Assembly (NCBI GenBank): GCA_003225315.1
Contig: QHZD01000030.1
Span: 24,906-88,905 of the forward strand
Length of the DNA: 64,000 bases
Direction: 5' to 3'
Source: Acidobacteriota bacterium
GTDB taxonomy: Bacteria; Acidobacteriota; Terriglobia; Acidiferrales; UBA7541
Position numbers and translations under genes: made by a program. Numbering within the stretch: position 1 is the stretch's first letter; each line of letters opens with the position of its first letter. Of the stretch, positions 25,149-34,924 are shown one piece after another. The notes beneath the pieces are model-generated. The model was not told the origin of the DNA. It saw only the letters and a program-made list of their open reading frames with translations, and ran no database searches.

Positions 25149-25901
25149 ATGCAATCCACGGACACAAAACTTGCAGAATTAGTTCGAAGGCTGAAGGAAT
25201 TCGCGGCGGCAAATTTGGAATGTGTGATTTTATTTGGCTCAGCCGCGCGCGGGGATTTTCGCGAAGCACACTCGGATCTCAACGTCGTCTGCATCCTGCA
25301 TTCGCTGAGTGTCGCGGAGTTGGGGCGGCTCGCGTACGTGGTGAAATGGTGGTGCGTCGATCAGAAAGAGCCTGCGCCGCTTTTTTTCACGAGGGATGAG
25401 CTAAAGAATGCCGCGGATGTTTTTGCCATCGAGATTCTGGACATGAAGCACGGGCGGCGAGTGCTCTTTGGAGCGGACGTTGTGGCGGACATTGAAGTGC
25501 CGATGAATTTGCATCGCGTGCAGATCGAGCATGATTTGCGCACGATCCTGCTGAAGTTGCGGCAGCACTATTTGCGCGCGCCGGGCAATTCAAAGGAATT
25601 GGCGCCCATCCTGAGAAAATCGTTTTCGGGAGTCCTGACGCTGTTGCGCCACGTGGTGATCGCATTTGGAGAAGAGCCGCCGGTCAGCGCTCATGATATT
25701 GTTGCTCGGGCGGCTGAGCTGACGGGCTCGAGTGCGCAGGCGTTTGACGCCATGCTGAAGCTGCGCGAAACGGGCGAGTTGCACGGCGAAATTATTCCGG
25801 TATACGGCGCGTATTTAAAGGGATTGGAAAAAGTCTTGGATGCGCTGGACCATCATTTTCCCAAGCGGGAATGGCGGCGCGTGAAGAACGCAGATTCGTA
25901 A
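25149..25901 (+). CDS. Nucleotidyltransferase-fold protein with altered metal site
   Basis: 250 residues. The N-terminal pol-beta-like domain has LFGSAARGDFREAHSDLNVV near 29-48: GS and the first Asp are kept, but the second metal-binding Asp of the usual SDxD is Asn. An all-alpha C-terminal half (about 115-240) resembles substrate-binding or HEPN-like helical regions. Catalysis may be lost or changed. It sits between the TPM and LemA genes with gaps of 26 and 22 bases, so it belongs to the same transcript. Confidence 0.75.
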   Translation: MQSTDTKLAELVRRLKEFAAANLECVILFGSAARGDFREAHSDLNVVCILHSLSVAELGRLAYVVKWWCVDQKEPAPLFFTRDELKNAADVFAIEILDMKHGRRVLFGADVVADIEVPMNLHRVQIEHDLRTILLKLRQHYLRAPGNSKELAPILRKSFSGVLTLLRHVVIAFGEEPPVSAHDIVARAAELTGSSAQAFDAMLKLRETGELHGEIIPVYGAYLKGLEKVLDALDHHFPKREWRRVKNADS

Positions 25902-25923
25902 ACTCAATTGATTCGAGGCGGAC

Positions 25924-26550
25924 ATGAAGAATGCTCTGATCGTTCTGGTTGTTTTGGTGATCATCGCGCTGCTGCTGGGCAGTTCCTTCGTCAGCCGCAG
26001 AAATCAGATGGTCGTGAAGCGCGAGTCGGTGAACGCAGCTTGGGCGCAGGTGGATGTCGTCCTGCAACGGCGAGCCGACTTGATCCCGAACCTGGTGGAA
26101 ACCGTAAAAGGCTTCGCGGCGCAGGAACAAACCGTTTTCGGCGACATCGCCAAGGCGCGCTCCGCCTTGCTCGGCGCGCATTCTCCGGCCGAGAAAATAG
26201 CGGCGAATGGACAATTGGATTCGGCGTTGGGGCGGTTGCTGGTGGTGGTTGAAAACTATCCGCAGCTAAAATCTAACGAGAATTTTTTGCGACTGCAAGA
26301 CGAGCTGGCAGGCACGGAAAATCGCATCGCCGTGGAGCGCCGCCGCTACAACGAAGCCGTCCAGGATTACAATACCTTCATTGCGCTCTTTCCGAACAGC
26401 TTGGTGGCGAGCATGAGCGGGTTCACGCGCAACGATGCTTACTTCAAAACGGAAGAAGGCGCGCGGCAGGTTCCCAAAGTCAGTTTCGGAACTCCCAACG
26501 CGCCAGCGACGCCGGCTACGACACCGAAGCAAGCGCCTGCAAAGCCGTGA
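25924..26550 (+). CDS. LemA family protein
   Basis: 208 residues. One N-terminal helix (about 4-22), then the long helical LemA core: RESVNAAWAQVDVVLQRRADLIPNLVETVKGF near 33-64, AxxQLDSALGRLLVVVENYPxLKSNxNFxxLQDELAGTENRI near 95-135, and RRRYNEAVQDYNTFI. The C-terminal 25 residues are Ala/Pro/Thr-rich. Start supported by GAGGCGGA. LemA and TPM proteins are commonly neighbours and thought to work together at the membrane. Confidence 0.9.
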   Translation: MKNALIVLVVLVIIALLLGSSFVSRRNQMVVKRESVNAAWAQVDVVLQRRADLIPNLVETVKGFAAQEQTVFGDIAKARSALLGAHSPAEKIAANGQLDSALGRLLVVVENYPQLKSNENFLRLQDELAGTENRIAVERRRYNEAVQDYNTFIALFPNSLVASMSGFTRNDAYFKTEEGARQVPKVSFGTPNAPATPATTPKQAPAKP

Positions 26551-26577
26551 GGTTTTTGTTTCGGCAAAGCGCGCATT

Positions 26578-27063
26578 TCAAGATAGCCCGAGCTGCTTGC
26601 GGATTTCCGCGACGATTTCCTCCGGGGATTTCGCGGCGTCGACCATGATGGCATCGACAGGTTCCTCAAGATCGGCGAATTGGCCGGCCAGGATGCCTTC
26701 GCCAGCAAAATGGCCGTGGCGCTGGCGAATTCTTTCGGCGAAGAGTGCGTAACTCCCTTTCAGATAAACAATTTTAATTTCGGGGCTGGGACGAAGCTCA
26801 TCGCGATAGGCGCGCTTGAGGGCGGAGCACGCAAGCATGACGTTTTTGCCAACAGCGATCCATTCGAGGATGGCTTTGCGCATGGCTGCGAGCCAAGGAG
26901 CGCGATCGGCGTCATTAAGTGGGATTCCGTGGGACATTTTTTCGATGTTGGCGGGCGGATGGAAGCCGTCGGCGTCGGCGAATTGCCAGTTGAGTTGCGC
27001 GGCGAGCATGGTGCCCACAGTGGTCTTGCCGGCACCGGTTGTGCCCATGATGATGACGACCAC
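26578..27063 (-). CDS. gntK: Gluconokinase
   Basis: 161 residues, standard length for GntK. Walker A GTTGAGKTT at 7-15, substrate-binding DADGFHPPANIEKMSHGIPLNDADRAPWL near 30-58, LACSALKRAYRD near 77-88, and FAxRxxxRxGHF near 107-117. It phosphorylates gluconate to 6-phosphogluconate in the cytoplasm. GTG start with AAGGGA upstream. It follows the Rieske gene by 24 bases and shares its product with the zwf route encoded further upstream in the same direction. Confidence 0.92.
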   Translation of the reverse strand: MVVIIMGTTGAGKTTVGTMLAAQLNWQFADADGFHPPANIEKMSHGIPLNDADRAPWLAAMRKAILEWIAVGKNVMLACSALKRAYRDELRPSPEIKIVYLKGSYALFAERIRQRHGHFAGEGILAGQFADLEEPVDAIMVDAAKSPEEIVAEIRKQLGLS

Positions 27064-27087
27064 AATTCCCTTTCGCGGAGCTTGCCG

Positions 27088-28221
27088 TCAGACCTGGCCG
27101 AGAAATTCGCCTAGCAGCATATGGAAATGGTGAACGCCGTTTTCGCGCTTCACGGAGTAACGGCCGCGGTCGTACGTCGATGAGCGCAAACCGCGCTGAA
27201 CATTCTCGCAGAGGCCGATGTCTTCCTGCTGAACTTCATCGCTGAAGGCTACGGCGCGTTTGATGCGTTCCTGATTATTCTGAGAAGCCACATCGTGGAA
27301 AAACCACTCGAAGATGGTGAGGGTCTTTTCGTGGGACAGAGGAACGATGACGTTGGTTGAAATGTTGTCGGGATAAATGTTGAGCATCAAGTTTGGAAAA
27401 ATCCAAAAATACAGTGCGTCTTGCAGGCCGGCACCGGGCGCGTACATGCGCTCGCCCGCATCTCCCTCTTTCATGGCGCGAATCGGGGCGAATTGTTGCG
27501 AATTATACCGGAAAGTATCGGTGCGATATTGCGCGTAGTCGATTTCCTTCATCAGGCCGGGATGCGCGATGGGAATGTGGTAGCCCTCGAGATAGTTGTC
27601 AACGTAAACCTTCCAATTGCAATCGATGACGTAGTCGCGGCGCTCGGCAAATTGCAGGCCTTCAAATTGAAAACCACGCGCCTGCTGAGGAATCTGACCG
27701 AGATAAGAGGACAGGGGCTCGGCCTTCAAATCGAAATTCACAAAGATGAACCGTTCCCAGGTTTCGCAGCGAAGCGGCACCATGCCCATGGTGCGGCGGT
27801 CGAAAAATTCAACACCGTCAACGTCGGGCGTACCAATCAGGCGGCCATCGAGAGTGTAAGTCCAGCCGTGATACTGGCAACGCAAAACGTTCTTGCAGCC
27901 GCTGCCAAGCGCGATCGGACCGGCGCGATGGCGGCAAACGTTGCTGAAAGCACGCAATTCCCCTTGCTTGTCGCGAACGACGATGATGGGTTCACCTGCG
28001 ACATCGGCGGTGAAATAACTTTCGGAGTCGGCGATGGTGCGTTTTATGCCGTTAACTTCTCCGCAGGATTGGCTGAGAGTTCCGACGAGTTGCCAAGTGC
28101 GCTGGAAGACGCGAGTTTTCTCGATTTCAAGAATCGCGGGATCGGTGTAAAAGCGGGAGGCGAGCGTTTGCGCACACTCGATCTGTTCGTGAACATCGAG
28201 ATGGAGAGGTTTCGTCAACAT
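27088..28221 (-). CDS. Rieske non-heme iron oxygenase, alpha subunit
   Basis: 377 residues. Rieske centre CRHRAGPIALGS..CQYHGW (CxH, 16 residues, CxxH) near 95-117. Mononuclear iron ligands in DNYLEGYHIPIAHPG near 205-219 (two His, with the bridging Asp); a third carboxylate would lie near residue 345. This is the pattern of ring-hydroxylating or choline/carnitine-monooxygenase-like enzymes. No ferredoxin or reductase gene is adjacent. The ATG lies two bases after the stop of the MmsA-like gene, so translation is coupled and a shared pathway likely. Substrate unknown. Confidence 0.87.
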   Translation of the reverse strand: MLTKPLHLDVHEQIECAQTLASRFYTDPAILEIEKTRVFQRTWQLVGTLSQSCGEVNGIKRTIADSESYFTADVAGEPIIVVRDKQGELRAFSNVCRHRAGPIALGSGCKNVLRCQYHGWTYTLDGRLIGTPDVDGVEFFDRRTMGMVPLRCETWERFIFVNFDLKAEPLSSYLGQIPQQARGFQFEGLQFAERRDYVIDCNWKVYVDNYLEGYHIPIAHPGLMKEIDYAQYRTDTFRYNSQQFAPIRAMKEGDAGERMYAPGAGLQDALYFWIFPNLMLNIYPDNISTNVIVPLSHEKTLTIFEWFFHDVASQNNQERIKRAVAFSDEVQQEDIGLCENVQRGLRSSTYDRGRYSVKRENGVHHFHMLLGEFLGQV

Positions 28222-28223
28222 GA

Positions 28224-29717
28224 TTAGAATTTGCGGGTTTCCTGGCGCGACCAGCGCTCGACGACGATTTTGGATTCGGTGAAGAATTCGACGGCGTCGC
28301 GTCCCTGGCCGTGAAGGATGCCGAAGAAACTTTCCTTCCAACCGCTAAAGGGAAAATAGGCCATGGGAGCTGCGACGCCGATATTGATGCCGATATTTCC
28401 GGCCGGGGCTTCGTAGCGGAATTTGCGCGCGGCGGAACCGCTGGTAGTGAATAGCGAAGCCTGATTGCCATAAGGACTGCAGCGGAGGAATTCCATGGCT
28501 TCGTCGATGGAATTGGCGTGAATCAAGCTGAGCACGGGACCGAAGATTTCCGTATTGGCGAGCTGACTATTCGAGGGCAAGCCATCGAGAACCGTGGGCG
28601 TGAGGAAATTTCCTGATTCGTATTTCGGGATTTTGGTGTTGCGCCCGTCGAGAATGGGCTTCGCGCCTTCGCCGACGCCCGCGGAGATTAACGATTCGAT
28701 GCGCTGCTTGCTTTCCCTGGTGATGACCGGGCCCATCTGAATGCCAGCGTCGAGGCCATTGCCGGTGCGAATCGAAGAAGCGGCGTGCGCGATGGAATTG
28801 CGAAAGGTTTTTTGCGCTTCGCCGATGGTGACGGCGACGGAAACCGCGAGGCAACGCTGACCGGCGCAGCCAAACGCGCTGTCACTTATGATCTGCGTGG
28901 CGAGATCCATGTCCGCATCGGGCAAAATGATGACGTGATTCTTCGCCCCGCCCTGGCATTGCATGCGCTTGCCGCTAGCCGCAGAGCGCGTGTAAACATG
29001 CCTGGCGACAGGAGTAGAACCAACAAAACTGATGGCGCGCACTTGCGGATGATCGCAGAGGGCGTTGACCACTTCTTTCCCGCCGTTGACGAGATTCACG
29101 ACACCCTTGGGCAGGCCTGTCTTCTCCAAAAGCTCGAAGGCGCGATGCATGGAGAGGGGAACGCGCTCGGACGGTTTCAGAATGAAAGTATTTCCGCACG
29201 CGATGGCATACGGAAGGAACCAGTACGAAACCATTGCAGGAAAATTGAAAGGCACGATGGCGGCGACCACTCCAAGCGGTTGGCGGATTTGCATTTCATC
29301 CACGCCAAGAGTTACGTCCTCGAGGTTAAAGCCTTGCATCATCATGGGGATGCCGCAGGCCACTTCGACGTTTTCGATGGCGCGGCGAAGTTCGGCTCGG
29401 GCTTCGGAGAAAGTCTTACCGTTTTCGAGCGTGATGACGCGGGCGAGGTCGTCGAGATTTTCTTCGAGGAGGTTTTTCAGCTTGAAGAGGTATTGGACGC
29501 GTTCGCCGGGAGGCGTGCGGCGCCAAGCCGGGAAAGCATCGGCGGCGGCTTGAACGGCGGCGTCAACGTCAGCGGAACTCGAGAGGGGCGTGCGCGCCAG
29601 AAGTTCGGCAGTAGCAGGATTGGTTACGTCAAAATACTCGGTCGCGGTGGACCGGCACCAGGCGCCGTTCACATAGTTTTGAAGGTCGGTTACCTGGGTG
29701 GTTACGGCACTGCTCAT
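28224..29717 (-). CDS. Aldehyde dehydrogenase, methylmalonate-semialdehyde dehydrogenase-like
   Basis: 497 residues. MmsA features: QNYVNGAWC near the N terminus, [17 protein letters not shown] near 140-157, KPSERVP near 178, [12 protein letters not shown] near 222, and catalytic Cys in [14 protein letters not shown] near 276. CoA-acylating MmsA oxidises (methyl)malonate semialdehyde to propionyl- or acetyl-CoA. Start ATG 29717 with AAGGAG six bases before; TTG 29723 is less likely. It is translationally coupled to the Rieske oxygenase; together they could oxidise a side chain to an acyl-CoA, but this is inference. Confidence 0.87.
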   Translation of the reverse strand: MSSAVTTQVTDLQNYVNGAWCRSTATEYFDVTNPATAELLARTPLSSSADVDAAVQAAADAFPAWRRTPPGERVQYLFKLKNLLEENLDDLARVITLENGKTFSEARAELRRAIENVEVACGIPMMMQGFNLEDVTLGVDEMQIRQPLGVVAAIVPFNFPAMVSYWFLPYAIACGNTFILKPSERVPLSMHRAFELLEKTGLPKGVVNLVNGGKEVVNALCDHPQVRAISFVGSTPVARHVYTRSAASGKRMQCQGGAKNHVIILPDADMDLATQIISDSAFGCAGQRCLAVSVAVTIGEAQKTFRNSIAHAASSIRTGNGLDAGIQMGPVITRESKQRIESLISAGVGEGAKPILDGRNTKIPKYESGNFLTPTVLDGLPSNSQLANTEIFGPVLSLIHANSIDEAMEFLRCSPYGNQASLFTTSGSAARKFRYEAPAGNIGINIGVAAPMAYFPFSGWKESFFGILHGQGRDAVEFFTESKIVVERWSRQETRKF

Positions 29718-29847
29718 ACTCAACTCCTTGGCCTCGGTGTGATGTTCGGGAATCGTTCCACGGGGCCAACCTTATGAGGAATCAGATCAATGTAGTCTAC
29801 CAAGAAAAGGAGCATGCTGCGCCCTTACATCAGCAAAGGAGAAGGCG

Positions 29848-30831
29848 CTACTTGTCGCTGGCGGCGAGGGCTTCGTAGGCGGCGCCGAGGAGCGGGGCGG
29901 ATTCGTTGAGGACGATGGAGACGGGAATATTGCTGAGGAGGCCCTCGAATTTCCACTTGTCCTTGAAGGCGTGGAAGAAGGTGCCATCCTTCATTTTTTC
30001 GAGGATTTTGACGGCGATGCCGCCGGCAACATAAACACCACCCAGCGCCAGAACTTTCAGCGCGAGATTCCCTGCCTCGGCGCCGTAAATTGCCGTCCAG
30101 AGATCCAATGTGTCCGAGCAGACACGGCAGGATTTGTCCAAGCCGCGGCGAGTGATCTCCGGAGCAGGATCGGCGTCGGGATCTTCGAAGGTAGCATGCG
30201 TCACTTTTGGCGCAAGGAATTCGTGGATAGTACGAAAGCCGCGTCCGGAGAGAATCAGTTCCCAACTGACTTGAGGATAGCGGCGGCGCATGAAGCGCAG
30301 GAGTTCGATCTGCTGCTCGGTGTGAGGCGCGAAATCGGAATGGCCGCCTTCGGAAGGCACAACGCGGTAGCGTCCGCCATCCCACACAAGAAACGACTGG
30401 CCAAGGCCAGTACCCGCAGCGATTAAAGCGCGCGTCCCGCCCGGCTCTGGATTGCCCGGATTCAAAACGCAGAAATCCTGTGGCGGAAGATGCTCGATAC
30501 TGTGGCCGGTGGCGCCGAGGTCATTCAAGAGGACAACGTGCGGGACGCTCAGCTCCTTAACGAGAGCTTTGGTGTCTACAATCCAGGGAAGATTCGTGGC
30601 CCTCACGGTGCCATTGATCACCGGCCCGGCGATGCCGAAGCCCGCGGCAACGATACTCTCTTTGCCGAGGTGGTCGGCGGCCTGGCGGGAAAATTCCTTG
30701 ACGATGCGCTCGAATTGCGCAAATTCCTTGCTCGCGAAGCGCTGCTTGAAGACGGGCGTGAGTGTGCCGCCTTTTTCGGAAAAGAGCGCCAGATTACACT
30801 TCGTCCCGCCAACGTCCCCTGCAAGGATCAC
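29848..30831 (-). CDS. glk: Glucokinase
   Basis: 327 residues, the length of bacterial hexokinase-family Glk. ATP-binding GDVGGTKCNLAL at 5-16, AGPVINGTVRATNLPW near 66-84, LLNDLGATGHSI near 98-109, GTGLGQSFLVW near 139, and EGGHSDFAP near 160 (substrate Glu, His). It converts glucose to glucose-6-phosphate, the substrate of zwf, whose gene ends 48 bases upstream. GTG start preceded by AGGGGGA. Confidence 0.92.
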   Translation of the reverse strand: MILAGDVGGTKCNLALFSEKGGTLTPVFKQRFASKEFAQFERIVKEFSRQAADHLGKESIVAAGFGIAGPVINGTVRATNLPWIVDTKALVKELSVPHVVLLNDLGATGHSIEHLPPQDFCVLNPGNPEPGGTRALIAAGTGLGQSFLVWDGGRYRVVPSEGGHSDFAPHTEQQIELLRFMRRRYPQVSWELILSGRGFRTIHEFLAPKVTHATFEDPDADPAPEITRRGLDKSCRVCSDTLDLWTAIYGAEAGNLALKVLALGGVYVAGGIAVKILEKMKDGTFFHAFKDKWKFEGLLSNIPVSIVLNESAPLLGAAYEALAASDK

Positions 30832-30879
30832 CAGTTCCCCCTACCGGCTGCTAACTTTAGTTTACGTCAGGTGCTGAAA

Positions 30880-32403
30880 TTACGGGTTATACCAATGTCT
30901 GCCGTCGCGTTCGAGTAGAAGATCGGATTCTCTTGGTCCCCAGCTTCCGGATGGATATTGTGGCACGTTGGCGGTCCTGGTCGCGCTCCAGACGTCCAGA
31001 ATCGGATCGACCAACGACCAGGCGGCTTCCACACTGTCGCCGCGATCGAAAAGCGTGGCATCGCCGCGAACACAGTCGTTCAAGAGGGTGGCGTAGGCGC
31101 TGCGAGAGACATCCCCAAAACTTTCGCGATAGCAGAAATTCATGGTGACATTGCCGATGCTCATCTCCGTCCCTGGGCGCTTGGCACCAAAGGAAACGGA
31201 AATGCCTTCGTCGGGCTGAATGTTCAAGATGAGGCGGTTGGGTTCAACCTCTTTTTCGCGGAAGACGATGTGCGGGGCGCTGCGGAACTGGATCATGATC
31301 TCCGTGCTGCGTGTGGCGAGGCGCTTGCCGGTGCGAAGATAGAACGGAACGCCAGCCCAGCGCCAGTTGTCGATCAACAGTTTGGCGGCAACGAAAGTTT
31401 CGGTCTTGGAAGACGGATTCACGTTGAGCTCTTCGCGGTAGCCGGGCACGAGCTTACCGTCGAGCTTTCCAGGAGAATATTGCCCGCGAACGACCTCCTG
31501 AGCGACCATCCCCAAATCGAACGGGCGGATGGACTGGAGCACTTTCAGTTTTTCGTTGCGCACGGCGGTGGCATCAAACGAAGCCGGAGGCTCAACGGCT
31601 ACCAGCGAGGTCAGTTGAAGAACGTGGCTCTGAATCATGTCGCGGAGAGCGCCCGCCGTTTCATAAAAACCGCCGCGACGCTCGACACCGAGCGTTTCCG
31701 CCGCAGTGATTTGCACGTGATCGACGTAATTGCGGTTCCAAAGCGGCTCGAAAATCCCGTTGCCGAAGCGCAGAACGAGAAGGTTCTGAACGGTGTCCTT
31801 ACCGAGGTAGTGATCGATGCGGTAGACCTGCTTCTCGTCGAAAACATTGAGGACGATATGATTCAAGGCTTTGGCTGACGCGAGATCGCGGCCAAAGGGC
31901 TTCTCAATGATGATGCGCGCCCAGGATTTCGGCGAGGGAGGTTGTGAGAGTCCGGCGCGGCCAAGCTGCTCGACGATGTCCGGATAAACTTCCGGCGGCG
32001 TGGAAAGGTAAAAGAGGCGGTTGCCGCCAATGTTTTTTGCGGACTCCAATTCCGCGAGGCGCTTGGCAAGTTGGGCGTAAGCTTCAGGATTGCCATAGTC
32101 GCCCGGGGAGTAATAAAGATTTGCAGCGAAAGCGTCCCACTGTTTCGGATCGATGGGGCCGACTTCGGAGATGCTCTTGGCCGCTTCACCAAGCGTGGCG
32201 CGGAAAACGTCTTCGGCCATGGGCGTACGGGCAAAACCGACGATGGCGTAGCGTGGCCCCAGGCCATTGTGAATCGCGAGGTCGTACATGGCGGGAATGA
32301 CTTTGCGCTTGGCGAGGTCTCCCGAAGCGCCGAAGAGAACCACGGTGCAAGGCTCGGCGACGCTGCCATAAACTGAACCGGAACGACCTGAATCGCCAGC
32401 CAT
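30880..32403 (-). CDS. zwf: Glucose-6-phosphate 1-dehydrogenase
   Basis: 507 residues. NADP-binding FGASGDLAKRKVIPAMYDL near 24-42, IIEKPFGRDL near 166, the signature RIDHYLGKDTVQN near 194-206 (catalytic His/Asp, substrate Lys), and RTGKRLATR near 365. It oxidises glucose-6-phosphate to 6-phosphogluconolactone. ATG 32403 follows CGGAGGG; the longer frame to 32484 overlaps the HAD gene and is rejected. The order HAD-zwf-glk suggests one transcript. No 6-phosphogluconolactonase gene is adjacent. Confidence 0.93.
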   Translation of the reverse strand: MAGDSGRSGSVYGSVAEPCTVVLFGASGDLAKRKVIPAMYDLAIHNGLGPRYAIVGFARTPMAEDVFRATLGEAAKSISEVGPIDPKQWDAFAANLYYSPGDYGNPEAYAQLAKRLAELESAKNIGGNRLFYLSTPPEVYPDIVEQLGRAGLSQPPSPKSWARIIIEKPFGRDLASAKALNHIVLNVFDEKQVYRIDHYLGKDTVQNLLVLRFGNGIFEPLWNRNYVDHVQITAAETLGVERRGGFYETAGALRDMIQSHVLQLTSLVAVEPPASFDATAVRNEKLKVLQSIRPFDLGMVAQEVVRGQYSPGKLDGKLVPGYREELNVNPSSKTETFVAAKLLIDNWRWAGVPFYLRTGKRLATRSTEIMIQFRSAPHIVFREKEVEPNRLILNIQPDEGISVSFGAKRPGTEMSIGNVTMNFCYRESFGDVSRSAYATLLNDCVRGDATLFDRGDSVEAAWSLVDPILDVWSATRTANVPQYPSGSWGPRESDLLLERDGRHWYNP

Positions 32404-32458
32404 CGTCACGCCCTCCGCAAGTTGCGCGCTGTTCAGGTAATTGATGCAGCGCTCAAAA

Positions 32459-33070
32459 CTATACCTCAACCCCAAATTTTCCAAGCTCCGAACGCAATTG
32501 GTCTGCGTTTTGATGCTGAATGGTGTTCATCCCGAGGCGGCGCGGGCTTTCCAGGTTGAGCGGCCGGTCATCGATGAAAAGACATTTTTCGGCAGGGCGC
32601 TGCGTCACTTCCAGGGCAATGCGATAGATGGTTTCCTCAGGCTTACGGGAGCGAACGTAACAAGAGCTGAAAAAAACAAGGAAATTGCGTCGAAGATCGA
32701 AGGCTTCAATGCGGTACTCGTTGAGTTCGAACGGCTCGTTGTTTATGGCGCCGACGAAATAATTTCCAGAGCGCGAGACTTTGTCGAGAATGGCGCGCGT
32801 TTCCGGATACTCCTTGGACTGCGCGAACATGAACGCGACGAACTCCTCGCGGGTGAAACTGCGCGACCGGTAGAACAAGGTGCGGTCGAGATATTCGTTC
32901 AAGGTGATTTGGCCGGAGTCGAAGGCTGGAAAAGAAAGATCGTGGCGGTCCTGAAATTCTTCCCAATCGAGGTGGAATGCTGCGGCGGCTTCTTTTCGTG
33001 AGCTGCGGTCCCAGCCGTTCGTCAGAATGACGCCGCCAATGTCCCAAAAAAGAGTGGTGATCTCAGCCAA
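32459..33070 (-). CDS. HAD-superfamily hydrolase
   Basis: 203 residues from a TTG start with GGGGGAG upstream. Motif I is WDIGGVIL with Asp10, but the usual second Asp (DxD) is Gly12. Motif II is in GAINNEP, the Lys motif in RSRKPEETIY, and motif IV is LFIDDRPLNLE. Cap insertion is of the helical type (about 18-85). It may act on a sugar phosphate or be a dehalogenase-like/degenerate member. It is the first gene of the sugar-phosphate cluster, 55 bases before zwf. The frame is open upstream to 33286 without a ribosome site. Confidence 0.75.
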   Translation of the reverse strand: MAEITTLFWDIGGVILTNGWDRSSRKEAAAAFHLDWEEFQDRHDLSFPAFDSGQITLNEYLDRTLFYRSRSFTREEFVAFMFAQSKEYPETRAILDKVSRSGNYFVGAINNEPFELNEYRIEAFDLRRNFLVFFSSCYVRSRKPEETIYRIALEVTQRPAEKCLFIDDRPLNLESPRRLGMNTIQHQNADQLRSELGKFGVEV

Positions 33071-33258
33071 GCGCAGCTCCCCCGATCTATTGCTTTGTTG
33101 CGGCCCTACTGTTCGATGAAGGAGAACGGGAAATGATGCACTATTTTGAGGGGACTCGCCAGCGACCGAGGGAATCGAAATCATAGCGGGCACGAAACTA
33201 GGAATTTCGGCGGGTTTGCAGTAAGGTGAGTAGGAATGTCGCGCGTGAGGAGAAGAAC

Positions 33259-33591
33259 ATGGCGGATGAGTCTTGCGGCCCAACACCGGCAGCCAGCGAA
33301 CCGGTGAAACCCGGCACGCGCATGGTGAAGTGCGTGAAATTCGGCAAAGAATTGCCGGGGCTGGATCGCATTCCGTGGCGCGGAGAGCTTGGAAAGCGCG
33401 TATACGAGAGCGTTTCGAAAGACGCCTGGAAGCTCTGGCTGGAACATTCCAAGATGGTCATGAACGAGTACCGGCTGAACCCACTTGATCCTAACTCTCA
33501 GAAAATCATGGAAGAGCAGATGGAACAGTTTTTCTTCGGCGAAGGCGCGAAATTGCCCGAGGGATACGTTGCGCCAAAGGCAAAAGGTTAG
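33259..33591 (+). CDS. Fe(2+)-trafficking protein YggX-like
   Basis: 110 residues. The core from about residue 22 ([52 protein letters not shown]) matches the YggX family, with the single conserved Cys. It carries an N-terminal extension of about 20 residues relative to E. coli YggX. These small proteins protect or deliver iron for Fe-S clusters. GAGGAGAA supports ATG 33259. Its stop overlaps the stop of the convergent ATP-grasp gene by four bases (TTAG). Confidence 0.87.
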   Translation: MADESCGPTPAASEPVKPGTRMVKCVKFGKELPGLDRIPWRGELGKRVYESVSKDAWKLWLEHSKMVMNEYRLNPLDPNSQKIMEEQMEQFFFGEGAKLPEGYVAPKAKG

Positions 33592-34901
33592 TTCCCTTGG
33601 CTCGTCACGCGGCGCGGCGCCGGATGCTCGACGGGCAGGCGCGGCGTAATTGTAAACGATAATTTTTCATGGGCTTCGCGGAGAGATTGCTCGACTTTTT
33701 CTGGCGTGTCGCCCCTCGCAAAAAGAAATCCAAGATAGCTTGAACCCTCCGGCCAGGCGGCGATGGCATCGTGCAAGCGCGCGGTGATCGTCAGTTCGGT
33801 GATCCCTGGAATCGAACGCGCGACATCTTCTCCAGAGACAGCCTCCAGAATTCCGCTCTTGGGAACGGGAATCATCATGACGCCGGAGGCAATTTGTTCG
33901 CGCGGAAAATTCCGGCCGGGGAGTTCCAGGGCGTGACGCAGTAGCAGCTCTTCGAGGCCGATGGGCTCACTTTCACCTTCGAATGAAAATCGGAGGGAGC
34001 GCGCGCAGAGCCCGCCAATTGGGCGGGGCGCAACTTCCAGGGGCCAGACACCTTCGTCGTTGATGCGAAACTCAGCGTGGACTGGACCGTGCGACAGACC
34101 CAGCGCCCGGACGGAGTCCCTGGCACACTTTTCGATGGCGTGCTGCACCGACTCTGGAAAGCGTGCCGGAGTGACGTAAATCGTTTCCTCGAAGTAAGGG
34201 CCTTCGAGCGGGTCGGGCTTGTCGAAGATCGCCAGCACACGCAGAACACCGTCGGTAAGGAGTCCCTCGACAGCAACTTCTTTGCCCGGAATGTAGCCTT
34301 CCACGAGCATTTGATCGAGATTCGGCTCGCGAGTGGCGAGAATCTCAGGAGACTTGAGCAACCGCCGGACGCGCGCCGCAGCGGCGAGAAACTCCTCGCG
34401 ATTGTTTGGGCGCACAACGCCTTGGCTCGCTGAAAGCGAGAGTGGTTTCAGCACGCAGGGATAGGAGATACCGAGCAAAACTGGCTCTGGCGTTGGATCG
34501 ATGGGAAGGTTTCGAAACCACGGCACGTGCAGGCCGGCGTCGCGAAAAACTTCTTTCATGCGCAGCTTGCTGCGGCAGGCTTCCACTGCTGCGGGATGGT
34601 TGTAACGAACTCCGAGGCCGCGCGCGGCATAGGCAGCAGCGGCAGCAGGCCGGTCACCGAGAGCGAGAATCCCGGCGACGTCCTGGGCGCGAAACGCCTC
34701 CATAACTGTGTAAGCAGCTGCTTCGGGCGATTCGAAATGCACGGGGATGGCTTGATCGCCCCAGGGATCTTCGAGCTGGTGGCATCGATCGGTGACGTAA
34801 ACTAGCTGAACGCCGAGCTTATGCGCGGCGTCTTCAAAACTGCGCGTTTGGTAGCCGAGTTTCGCTGTAAAGAGCAGCAATCGCTTGAGTGGAATTGTCA
34901 T
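33588..34901 (-). CDS. ATP-grasp ligase, partner of the radical SAM protein
   Basis: 437 residues. N-terminal preATP-grasp region (about 5-100), then the ATP-grasp fold: [21 protein letters not shown] near 155-175 (phosphate loop), [15 protein letters not shown] near 212-227, and [23 protein letters not shown] near 281-303 (metal ligands and the Arg-rich end). It resembles carboxylate-amine ligases of the PurK/biotin-carboxylase type, which form amide bonds through acyl phosphates. It starts 23 bases after the CCAEP-tail radical SAM gene and probably acts on the same molecule. Substrate unknown. A longer frame to 35027 overlaps the neighbour and is rejected. Confidence 0.8.
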   Translation of the reverse strand: MTIPLKRLLLFTAKLGYQTRSFEDAAHKLGVQLVYVTDRCHQLEDPWGDQAIPVHFESPEAAAYTVMEAFRAQDVAGILALGDRPAAAAAYAARGLGVRYNHPAAVEACRSKLRMKEVFRDAGLHVPWFRNLPIDPTPEPVLLGISYPCVLKPLSLSASQGVVRPNNREEFLAAAARVRRLLKSPEILATREPNLDQMLVEGYIPGKEVAVEGLLTDGVLRVLAIFDKPDPLEGPYFEETIYVTPARFPESVQHAIEKCARDSVRALGLSHGPVHAEFRINDEGVWPLEVAPRPIGGLCARSLRFSFEGESEPIGLEELLLRHALELPGRNFPREQIASGVMMIPVPKSGILEAVSGEDVARSIPGITELTITARLHDAIAAWPEGSSYLGFLFARGDTPEKVEQSLREAHEKLSFTITPRLPVEHPAPRRVTSQGN

Positions 34902-34924
34902 GCTGGGTGCGTTTCTGCGCCGGA

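Noticed and set aside
24840..25154. Proline-rich frame on the minus strand opposite the TPM gene
   Set aside because: It is the complement of the Gly-rich tail codons and has no start signal.
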